Shown piece by piece: positions 1-6,437 of a stretch of DNA of 8,770 nucleotides. The position numbers and the translations under genes were made by a program. How positions within the stretch are numbered: the stretch's first letter is position 1; each line of letters starts with the position of its first letter. The stretch is from CAZOKO01 sp964580455 (GTDB taxonomy: Bacteria; Desulfobacterota; WTBG01). The notes below the pieces were generated by a model. That model did not search any database and was not told where the DNA came from. It was given only the letters and a program-made list of their open reading frames with translations. The DNA lies in NCBI GenBank assembly GCA_964580455.1, contig CAZOKO010000102.1, positions 1 to 8,770 of the forward strand. Reading direction: 5' to 3'.

Positions 1-34
1 CTCTGTGGTTTTGTTTTGACAATACGATAAGTAT

Positions 35-40
35 AAGGAG
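35..40 (+). promoter_or_regulatory. Ribosome binding site of the radical SAM gene
   Basis: AAGGAG lies six bases before the ATG at 47 and fixes that start. A TTGACA hexamer occurs just upstream at 16-21, but no -10 box stands at the right distance, so I do not call a promoter here. Confidence 0.75.
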
Positions 41-46
41 AACAAC

Positions 47-1606
47 ATGAACAGCGAGAGTAATTGGCCATTGTTTAGGCTTATAATTCCAGCTTTTCCT
101 GAATTAAATATTTTTACACGTGTGGTTCAAAGAACAACTGCATTAGGACCGGTTATAGTGGCTACTGCTGCCAGTAAACTCTGGGGCTGGCGTGTTGAGG
201 TGATTGATGAGAATAATTGCAAAGGAGCTCCCAAAGATGAAAACGGATTTCTGGATCATCGTGCACTCCAGGTTCAGAGTCCTGCTGAAGTAGTTGGCTT
301 TTACTGCGGACTTTCCAGTACCATGCCTCGTGTCTGGAAATTAGCTCAATTTTACCGGGCCATGGGGGCTACCACTATAGCAGGCAGCTGGCATACCCAC
401 TACGCACCAGAGGAGGCTTTAAAAAAGGGTATTGATATAGTTGTTCATGGTGATGGGGAAATGGTAGTTCGGCAGATACTTATGTCTATAGAAAAGGGAG
501 AAAATATAGAAAATATTGCAGGGATATCTTTTCTGGATAACAAGGGTGAGTACAGAAATAATCCTGTGGAAATATTAGATATGGAAAATCTGAACTTACT
601 GCCATACACAGATTTTGGTTTAGTACGTTTTGCTAAAATTAAATTACACCCTATTGGACGTATTAGAGGATGCAGCCGAAAGTGTGAGTTTTGCAGTGTG
701 AAAGGAAAACCACGTTGGGCAAGTGGTCAATTCCTTTTTGATCAGGTTAAATGGCTGGTAGAAACCAGAAAGGCCAGTGAATTTTTCATTGTTGATGATC
801 GTTTGGAAGAAGACAGGGAAGGGGCTCTGTTTTTTTTCGACAGGATTGCTCAAATGTATGGTAAATCGCTTGATTTTACTGTTCAGGCGAGACTGGAGGC
901 AGCACAGGATAAAGAATTTTTGACTGCAATGAGAAAGGCCGGTGTCAGGGTGGTCTGTATAGGATATGAATCTCCCATTGATGAAGAGCTTCAGGCTATG
1001 CGGAAAGGCTATGGTTCAAGGGATATGCTTAGATGGACAAGAATGTATCATAATATCGGCTTTTTAATTCATGCTATGTTTATCTGGGGCTACCCATCGA
1101 AAAAAATCTCAGGTATCAGGTTAAGCACTAAGGAAAGAGCAAAGAGGTTTAGAACGTTTGTCCGCAATGCCCGTCTGGATACTGTACAAATACTGCGTGC
1201 AATTCCCTTAATAGGCAGTGAGTTACGGGCGAGGCTAGAAAAAGACAAAAGGCTCTTCCCATTAGAAGTGCTGCCCTGGGAGAGATATGATGGAAATTAT
1301 GCCTGTTTCAAACCGAAAGATATGAGTCTGCGTGAACTCCAGGAAGTACCAACAAAGTTGATGAAAGGGTTTTATGACCCAATGAGCTTTGTCAGAATTG
1401 CTCTAAAAACATTAGCATTTCCCATAGATTATCTGATCAGAGGATGGGATATCTGGTATCGCAGCTGGCGTAATGATCTGAGGAAATATGGTGGCCACCT
1501 AATAATCAAGCGTTGGTTAAAATGTTATAAGAAAGATGATTTTGTAGGGAAACTGGAAAGAGTAATCACTTGTAAAGATCAAGCTGAAACCAATGAAGTG
1601 AAATAA
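47..1606 (+). CDS. B12-binding domain radical SAM protein
   Basis: This is a 519-residue protein with the usual layout of class B cobalamin-dependent radical SAM enzymes. Residues about 10-160 form a Rossmann-like B12-binding domain, ending in the typical segment IVVHGDGEMVVRQIL. The radical SAM barrel follows at about 195-370, with the [4Fe-4S] motif CSRKCEFC (Cys209, Cys213, Cys216; exact CX3CX2C) and the acidic strand FFIVDDRLEED. A C-terminal region of the kind seen in BchE/HpnR-like proteins (LPWERYDGNYACFKPKDMS) completes it. Family members use S-adenosylmethionine and often methylcobalamin to methylate or rearrange unactivated carbons; the substrate here cannot be read from sequence. 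The ATG has a strong AAGGAG at 35-40, six bases upstream. It is the first visible gene of a five-gene run and ends 39 bases before the next start. The family assignment is secure; its role, such as lipid, cofactor or natural-product modification, is open. Confidence 0.93.
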   Translation: MNSESNWPLFRLIIPAFPELNIFTRVVQRTTALGPVIVATAASKLWGWRVEVIDENNCKGAPKDENGFLDHRALQVQSPAEVVGFYCGLSSTMPRVWKLAQFYRAMGATTIAGSWHTHYAPEEALKKGIDIVVHGDGEMVVRQILMSIEKGENIENIAGISFLDNKGEYRNNPVEILDMENLNLLPYTDFGLVRFAKIKLHPIGRIRGCSRKCEFCSVKGKPRWASGQFLFDQVKWLVETRKASEFFIVDDRLEEDREGALFFFDRIAQMYGKSLDFTVQARLEAAQDKEFLTAMRKAGVRVVCIGYESPIDEELQAMRKGYGSRDMLRWTRMYHNIGFLIHAMFIWGYPSKKISGIRLSTKERAKRFRTFVRNARLDTVQILRAIPLIGSELRARLEKDKRLFPLEVLPWERYDGNYACFKPKDMSLRELQEVPTKLMKGFYDPMSFVRIALKTLAFPIDYLIRGWDIWYRSWRNDLRKYGGHLIIKRWLKCYKKDDFVGKLERVITCKDQAETNEVK

Positions 1607-1645
1607 AGCGCCTAAAATTAGAACTTCATATTTTAGAGAATTACA

Positions 1646-2548
1646 GTGCTTAACAAGATAAAATTCATAATCAAGTTAACGGGTGGTGTGGCGGTCATTG
1701 TAGGTGCACTCTGGTATTTAGCAGGCCAGTTTGCATCTATTGATGCACAATTGACTCAAGTGGTTTCGATAGACATTCCGAAGATAAAAAGTACTTTCGA
1801 AGAGAATTCGGATAAGACTGAAAAGATAAAAACTGACATGAGTAATATTGCGCAGAGATTTAATGATTTGGGAGATCAGGCAGAAAACGTTAAAAAGATA
1901 GAAATTGACATAGGTCTTCTTGCTGGCAAAATAGATGATGAAGTGATATCAGAAATTAGCAAATTAGAAAGTGAGAACAAACAAAACATAGAAGAAGTAA
2001 AAGTGCTTGCTCAAAAAATAGACAACCTGTCGAAGCAATACGTAAAATTCCTGAATCTTTCAAAAGACAAGATTACTGTTTCTATCCCTCCAAAGTGGGT
2101 AGATGAGCTGCCTTATCGTAATGGTACTATTTTTACTATAGGGGTGAGCCTCTCAAATAATAAACTTAATAAAGTACAACAGTCTGCTGTTGAACAGGCA
2201 CGCTTTCATATGGCAATAATGTTAGAAAGAAAAACTATTAATGCAATAGCATATACAATTGAATCTGCAGGCAAACTACCTCCAAATAATTTTGATGAAT
2301 TATCCGAGAAGTTTAAAGAACAGATAACTGATGCGATTAATGAATTACTGTTTTATAGTCAAGTTGAAAGCTATTGGGTTGATCCGGCTGGATATGTTTA
2401 TGCTTTAGTTTCACTTCCTGTAAAAGATATAATCGATGGGTCAAAATTTGGTGTATTAGTCGAAACCCTGAATCTCACGCACATAAGTATTACAGAAGCA
2501 CTTAAGCAAGATTTTAAAAAACAATTGAAAGTGGAATTATTGAAATGA
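1646..2548 (+). CDS. Membrane-anchored coiled-coil protein with LPP20-like C-terminal domain
   Basis: This 300-residue protein begins with GTG, preceded only by a weak AGAGAA. One hydrophobic segment at about residues 7-27 (glycine/valine-rich, ending LWYLAGQF) follows a lysine-containing start, which fits a single N-terminal inner-membrane anchor with the rest outside the cytoplasm. Residues about 30-140 are charged, rich in Lys/Glu/Ile/Asn and probably coiled coil. From about 146 the sequence resembles the LPP20 lipoprotein domain: PPKW (148-151), then FTIGVSLSNN, an alanine/glutamine helix (VEQARFHMAIML), and the closing pattern SYWVDPAGYVYALVSL near 242-256. In that family the domain is normally carried by lipoproteins; here there is no lipobox and the anchor is a membrane helix. 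The function of LPP20-type domains is poorly known, with envelope association the usual inference. The gene sits between the radical SAM and dipeptidase genes, probably in one transcript. Confidence 0.72.
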   Translation: MLNKIKFIIKLTGGVAVIVGALWYLAGQFASIDAQLTQVVSIDIPKIKSTFEENSDKTEKIKTDMSNIAQRFNDLGDQAENVKKIEIDIGLLAGKIDDEVISEISKLESENKQNIEEVKVLAQKIDNLSKQYVKFLNLSKDKITVSIPPKWVDELPYRNGTIFTIGVSLSNNKLNKVQQSAVEQARFHMAIMLERKTINAIAYTIESAGKLPPNNFDELSEKFKEQITDAINELLFYSQVESYWVDPAGYVYALVSLPVKDIIDGSKFGVLVETLNLTHISITEALKQDFKKQLKVELLK

Positions 2549-2570
2549 TTTTTGGGAAGAAGACATCGCT

Positions 2571-2605
2571 GTGTTTAAGAGGATCTTAAGCTAACTCTCA
2601 TATCA
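2571..2605 (+). pseudogene. Probable displaced signal-peptide start of the M19 dipeptidase
   Basis: GTG at 2571, preceded by the purine-rich GGGAAGAAGA at 2554-2563, reads MFKRILS and then stops at 2592. In the dipeptidase frame the following codons read LTLISMAIFCLNMPACA and continue into the mature enzyme. Adding one base (or removing two) near 2589-2591 would join a basic n-region, a hydrophobic core and an AxA-type cleavage site into a textbook signal peptide of about 24 residues. I infer a single-base deletion, either a real mutation or a sequencing error. Confidence 0.6.
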
Positions 2606-3871
2606 ATGGCTATCTTCTGCCTTAACATGCCTGCCTGTGCTGAAAAGCAGCCTCCTGAAATGATCAATAAAGCAAAAGATTTACACAAACGCATGCCACT
2701 TATTGACGGTCATAATGACTTGCCCTGGAGATACCGTGAAAAGGTCGATCGGGCACTTTCAAAAATGGACATCAGCCAGCTTCAACCGGAACTAAATACG
2801 GATATCCCGCGTCTTAGACAAGGTGGTGTGGGTGGACAGTTCTGGTCAGTATATGTATCGCCTGATTTGAAGGGGCAGGAGTTCGTCCGTGCCACAATGG
2901 AACAAATCGACTTGGTCTACAATATGATCAGCCGATACCCGGGGACTTTCCAACTGGCACTTACTGCCAACCAGGTGGAGGATGCCTTCCAAGCGGGCAA
3001 GATTGCCTCACTTATTGCTATTGAAGGGGGACATTCGATCGGTAATTCCCTTGATGTCCTGCGTATGTTTTATGAGCTGGGTATGCGTTATATGACACTG
3101 ACTCACAACCGTAGTATTCCATGGGCAGACTCGGCTACTGATGTTGCCAGGGCAAATGGGCTTAGCAGGTTTGGCGAGGAAGTCGTACGGGAAATGAACC
3201 GTCTTGGGATGATAGTAGATCTATCGCATGTTTCGCCGAAAACTATGCACGATGCGCTGGATGTTACAGAAGCACCTGTCATCTTCAGCCATTCATCAGC
3301 ACGTGCCCTAATCGACCATGTGCGCAATGTACCCGATGATGTTCTGAAACGACTTTCCATAAATGGTGGTGTGGTGATGGTTGCCTTCGTGCCTATATTT
3401 GTATCTAAAGCAGCCCATGAATATTTCCTGAAACGTGAAGCCGAACGTGAACGTCTGAAGAGTTTGTCGGGGAGTAACGATCTATCTGTAGAAGAAGGAG
3501 TTAAAAGATGGGTTGAAACAAATCCAGAGCCATCGGCTAGCCTGAATGATGTTGCCGACCATATTGATTATATCCGAAGTGTAGTCGGCGTTAACCACAT
3601 AGGAATTGGTTCGGACTTTGATGGCAGCGCTGCCTTTCCAAAGGGTCTGGAGGATGTTTCGAAGTTCCCCATGCTGACCGCAGAGTTGATTCGACGGGGG
3701 TATAGTGATGAAGATATTTCAAAGATTATAGGTGGAAACATATTGCGAGTAATGCGGCAGGTCGAATCAGTAGCTCAGCGCCTTAAACAAGAACGTAGCC
3801 CATCGGAAGCACTTATAGAAGAGCTCGACAGCTCATCGACTGGAAACAACCTAGATAGAACAGTAGTATGA
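2606..3871 (+). CDS. Membrane dipeptidase homologue (peptidase family M19)
   Basis: The 421-residue product has the whole zinc dipeptidase core of family M19 (renal dipeptidase type). The expected metal ligands are present: His36 and Asp38 in IDGHNDLPW, bridging Glu140 in IEGGHS, His208 in VDLSHVS and His229 in FSHSSAR. Asp337 is in GIGSDFDG. Family members hydrolyse dipeptides, including some with D-residues, usually outside the cytoplasm. ATG 2606 is the only in-frame start after the stop at 2576-2578, and it has no properly spaced ribosome binding site. The first 12 residues look like the tail of a signal peptide ending in an ACA cleavage site. An adjacent frame starting at GTG 2571 encodes a lysine/arginine n-region, so the export signal seems split by a frameshift. 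G+C in 60-base samples is about 45-58%, against about 30-42% in its neighbours, hinting at separate origin. Catalytic competence looks likely; export is doubtful. Confidence 0.95.
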   Translation: MAIFCLNMPACAEKQPPEMINKAKDLHKRMPLIDGHNDLPWRYREKVDRALSKMDISQLQPELNTDIPRLRQGGVGGQFWSVYVSPDLKGQEFVRATMEQIDLVYNMISRYPGTFQLALTANQVEDAFQAGKIASLIAIEGGHSIGNSLDVLRMFYELGMRYMTLTHNRSIPWADSATDVARANGLSRFGEEVVREMNRLGMIVDLSHVSPKTMHDALDVTEAPVIFSHSSARALIDHVRNVPDDVLKRLSINGGVVMVAFVPIFVSKAAHEYFLKREAERERLKSLSGSNDLSVEEGVKRWVETNPEPSASLNDVADHIDYIRSVVGVNHIGIGSDFDGSAAFPKGLEDVSKFPMLTAELIRRGYSDEDISKIIGGNILRVMRQVESVAQRLKQERSPSEALIEELDSSSTGNNLDRTVV

Positions 3872-3891
3872 TAGTAACATAAATATTAATG

Positions 3892-3896
3892 AAGGA
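3892..3896 (+). promoter_or_regulatory. Ribosome binding site deciding the glycosyltransferase start
   Basis: AAGGA is seven bases upstream of ATG 3904 and lies inside the extension that a start at ATG 3889 would translate. The upstream ATG has only A/T-rich sequence before it, so the shorter protein is favoured. Confidence 0.65.
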
Positions 3897-3903
3897 TAGA
3901 TAC

Positions 3904-5124
3904 ATGAAAGTTACAATGGTAATTCCGTCATACTGGGCAAGTGAAAGTAATGACGGCTGGAAGGAAGGAGATGCTATTTATGACCATCCTACCCCATTGG
4001 ATAGCGAAGGTACATTGCTTAGAGCTATACAGAGTGTGAGTATATTGAAAGATAAAGATTTTAGGTTGGTAATAATTGCTGTTGCAACTGCGGAGGACAT
4101 TGAAAAGCAGGTTGAAGAGAAAGTTGCCGGTATCATTAAATCAGTTTCTCTTGATGCAGGGATAGAAGTAGTGCTGTTCGGGCACTCACACCTCAAGAAG
4201 ATACATGATTTTTTAATAGATGGGGACAGAGGAGAATATACAGACCTTCTTCAACTCCGTGGATATTCTAATATTCGAAATCTATGCATGTTCATTCCAC
4301 ATGTTTCAGGTTCAGAAGTAGCGGTGCTGATTGATGATGACGAGGTGTTTGAAGACCCAGACTTTATGTCAAAAGCTAAAGAATTCATTGGCAAGGATAT
4401 AGGGGGAAGTGCTGTCAATGCTGTAGCAGGGTATTACCTTCAGCCAGATGGGAACTACTGTCTTAAGAAACCATTTCGACCATGGATGAAATACTGGGAT
4501 AAATATGACAGAATGAATGAGGCATTTGATAAGTTTATCGGTACTGAACCGAGGTTGAAGAAAACACCTTTTGTATTTGGTGGGAACATGATTATTCATC
4601 GAAATCTTTTTACAGTTGTACCTTTTGATCCAAAAGTTCCAAGAGGAGAAGATATAGACTTCTTGATAAATGCAAAGATGTCAGGATTTCCCTTCTTTTT
4701 GGATAATCAACTGTCTATTAAACACCTTCCTCCACAGAAGAGTCATCCTACCTGGATGCAGTTGAGAGAAGACATCTATCGTTTTGTCTACGAGCGAGCA
4801 AAGATTGAGAATCAGACAGAGATAAAGGGGATGACCAGGGTAAGTCCTGAAGAATTCGATCCTTATCCAGGCTGCTTTCTTAAGCGAGATCTTGAGGAAA
4901 AGATCGAGGAATCCTGCAAATTGTTATCTGAAGAATTGCTTTCGCAGAATGACAAAAAAGGCAGTGAAGAAGCGTTAAATAATATTGTCCTTGCCAGAAA
5001 AGATGCTGTACCGCAGTATGATCCTTTTAAAAGTCTTTGCGAGATACAAAAACGCTGGCAGAGGTTAATGGAATATACAGGTAAAGGGGAAGTTTGTTCG
5101 AGTTTAAGTGGGATTATTGAATGA
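3904..5124 (+). CDS. GT-A fold glycosyltransferase (GT2-like)
   Basis: From ATG 3904 this is a 406-residue soluble protein with a nucleotide-sugar transferase layout. It opens with a first strand MKVTMVIPSYW. An acidic DxD-type motif, LIDDDEVF (Asp144-Asp146), would bind the metal and the sugar nucleotide. A later FGGNMIIHR acceptor-side segment, PRGEDIDFL (Glu249, Asp250) and IKHLPP (His274) follow in the order seen in GT-A enzymes of the GT2, GT27 and GT81 kind. The last 80 residues are helical and charged. I prefer ATG 3904 over the in-frame ATG 3889 because AAGGA at 3892-3896 is seven bases before it and because it starts exactly at the first beta strand. No transmembrane segment is evident, so it should act in the cytoplasm. 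Its stop overlaps the next start (ATGA), which implies translational coupling with the M23-like protein. Sugar donor and acceptor are unknown. Confidence 0.83.
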   Translation: MKVTMVIPSYWASESNDGWKEGDAIYDHPTPLDSEGTLLRAIQSVSILKDKDFRLVIIAVATAEDIEKQVEEKVAGIIKSVSLDAGIEVVLFGHSHLKKIHDFLIDGDRGEYTDLLQLRGYSNIRNLCMFIPHVSGSEVAVLIDDDEVFEDPDFMSKAKEFIGKDIGGSAVNAVAGYYLQPDGNYCLKKPFRPWMKYWDKYDRMNEAFDKFIGTEPRLKKTPFVFGGNMIIHRNLFTVVPFDPKVPRGEDIDFLINAKMSGFPFFLDNQLSIKHLPPQKSHPTWMQLREDIYRFVYERAKIENQTEIKGMTRVSPEEFDPYPGCFLKRDLEEKIEESCKLLSEELLSQNDKKGSEEALNNIVLARKDAVPQYDPFKSLCEIQKRWQRLMEYTGKGEVCSSLSGIIE

Positions 5125-5753
5125 ATAAATTGAGAAGTAAAGAATTCGTGACTTCAGAATATTCTCCAGATAGCACGAGATTCATGCAGAATTTGATAGA
5201 GTATAATAATCTTGATGAACTTGGATTTGAGGAATGGGTTTTCCATCCTGGAATGTTATTTGATTCTACAGATAGGTGGTGGGGAGATTGGGGTAATCGT
5301 GATAAGCCTCATGAAGGATTGGATTTATGTTTGTATAGAGACAGGGGTGGGGAAAATCATAGCCTTGATGAAAAAATAAAGGTTCCTGTAATATACGGGG
5401 GAAAAGTTGTAAGAGTTATTGATGATTATATAGGAAAATCTGTATTTGTAGGGCATGACATCTCTGATAGTAAAGGGAATCAACTTTATACAGTCTATGG
5501 TCATATTGAACCCTACAATGAAGTTAGCAGAGGCAAAACGCTGATTGAGGGGGAGATGATTGCTACTATCACAGATACCAGAGGAAAAAAGGTAGAAATA
5601 TCTCCTCATTTACATATTTCTATAGCATGGATATCTGAATGTCTGCCTTATAAAAAGCTCAACTGGAAATCAATGGGCGATTCAGAAATGGTTACTCTTT
5701 TGAATCCGCTCAAGGTTTTTTCTTGTAAACACACGGTTCTAAGGCATGTGTAG
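5121..5753 (+). CDS. M23-type metallopeptidase homologue without signal peptide
   Basis: The 210-residue protein matches the lysostaphin/LytM-type M23 fold. His64 and Asp68 form the HxxxD zinc motif (PHEGLDLCL). A beta-rich middle contains VPVIYGGKVVRVIDD, YGHIEP carries His128, and SPHLHISI provides His163 and His165 of the HxH motif. All residues needed for zinc binding and catalysis are therefore visible. Family members normally cut peptide cross-bridges or stem peptides in peptidoglycan, or glycine-rich peptides, outside the cytoplasm. This one starts MNKLRSKEFVTSEYS, with no hydrophobic signal and no membrane helix, so export is unexplained. The start overlaps the stop of the glycosyltransferase gene by four bases and has only a weak ribosome binding site, as expected for coupled translation. 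M23-fold domains can also serve as non-peptidase modules, but the complete active site argues for an enzyme. Confidence 0.83.
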   Translation: MNKLRSKEFVTSEYSPDSTRFMQNLIEYNNLDELGFEEWVFHPGMLFDSTDRWWGDWGNRDKPHEGLDLCLYRDRGGENHSLDEKIKVPVIYGGKVVRVIDDYIGKSVFVGHDISDSKGNQLYTVYGHIEPYNEVSRGKTLIEGEMIATITDTRGKKVEISPHLHISIAWISECLPYKKLNWKSMGDSEMVTLLNPLKVFSCKHTVLRHV

Positions 5754-5780
5754 TAGTGGCCAAAGAAAAAGAAACCACTA
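5754..5780 (+). repeat. Short inverted repeat after the M23-like gene
   Basis: TAGTGG at 5754-5759 pairs with CCACTA at 5775-5780 across a 15-base purine-rich loop, immediately after the M23-like stop codon. A six-base stem without a following T run is too weak to call a terminator; it may be chance. Confidence 0.3.
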
Positions 5781-5786
5781 AAAGAT

Positions 5787-6266
5787 GTGTTTAAGGTGAA
5801 AAGAGTGTCGAAAGTTAATATGTTTAAGTATTTGGGGTTTTTGCTCTGTGTGATGGTTAATCCACAACTGGGCCATACAGAAAATAGTGTGGCAGAGAAT
5901 GAAGCCACTACACTTGTGATAATAAAGGGGCCCTATCTTCAAAATGTAAAAAGAGATGGTATAACTATTATGTGGGAGACGAATGTGGAAGCGCCTTCTC
6001 GGATTGACTATGGAGAAACGATGGACTATGGCAGCAAAATTATTTGCGCCAGCCAGAAAACTCTTAAAAAATACGCCCGTTTATATTGCTATGGGTAACC
6101 ACGAGAAGAATGCCCAATGTTTTTATGATTATTTTCATATTTCTTCACAGCAGAATCTGCAGTAACATATCATTATTGTCTTGTGAAAATCGTTGAGAAT
6201 TACTTCCAGATGATGGTTTATGATATTGAGGGCAAACTGCTTGACTTTATAATTATTAATAAATAG
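5787..6266 (+). pseudogene. Purple acid phosphatase-like pseudogene (three fragments)
   Basis: This is the remnant of an exported metallophosphoesterase. Fragment 1 (to about 6036) has a signal peptide (MFKYLGFLLCVMV core) and the opening of a purple acid phosphatase N-terminal beta-sandwich: GPYLQNVKRDGITIMWETN, then RIDYGETMDYGS. The original start was probably GTG 5805, with AAGG at 5793-5796, or ATG 5820. Fragment 2 is in the +1 frame (about 6037-6165) and reads LFAPARKLLKNTPVYIAMGN then HE, the conserved segment holding the GNHE metal ligands, and stops at 6163-6165. Fragment 3 returns to the first frame (about 6165-6266) and resembles the family's last strands (YFQMMVYDIEGKLLD) up to a TAG stop. 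The rest of the sandwich, the upstream Asp motifs and the C-terminal His motif are missing, so at least two deletions occurred. No active enzyme is expected. Confidence 0.85.
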
Positions 6267-6365
6267 AAAGAATAAAAGATTCATCGAATGTTGAAGTTTA
6301 TTTTGCAATTTTAACTTGAGTATGATAGAAGATGACCCGCAATTGTATTTATGGAAAAATAATAT

Positions 6366-6399
6366 GTTGCGTGTTACGGGTTTTGTGTTGCGAGTTAAG
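6366..6399 (+). repeat. Two degenerate copies of a GTTGCG repeat
   Basis: GTTGCGTGTTACG at 6366-6378 and GTTGCGAGTTAAG at 6387-6399 agree at 11 of 13 positions and are spaced 21 bases apart. They lie in the 171-base noncoding stretch between the phosphatase pseudogene and the next gene. Otherwise that stretch is A/T-rich and shows no clear promoter; the best candidate, TTGCAA 6303-6308 with TAGAAG 6326-6331, is weak. Confidence 0.45.
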
Positions 6400-6437
6400 T
6401 AGTAGAATTGTCGGGACGTTTATTTTAAGGTGGATAA

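Noticed and set aside
16..21. TTGACA as a -35 box for the radical SAM gene
   Set aside because: At 16-18 base spacing there is no TATAAT-like hexamer, and the spacing to TATAAG at 32-37 is only 10 bases.
1612..1636. Inverted repeat CTAAAAT/ATTTTAG after the radical SAM gene as a terminator
   Set aside because: The seven-base stem is almost entirely A/T, the loop is 11 bases and no T run follows, so termination is unlikely and the genes may be cotranscribed.
5787..6098. A 103-codon secreted small protein
   Set aside because: Its first part is the N-terminal end of a purple acid phosphatase, and it runs out of frame just where the GNHE segment continues in another frame. It is better described as part of a pseudogene.
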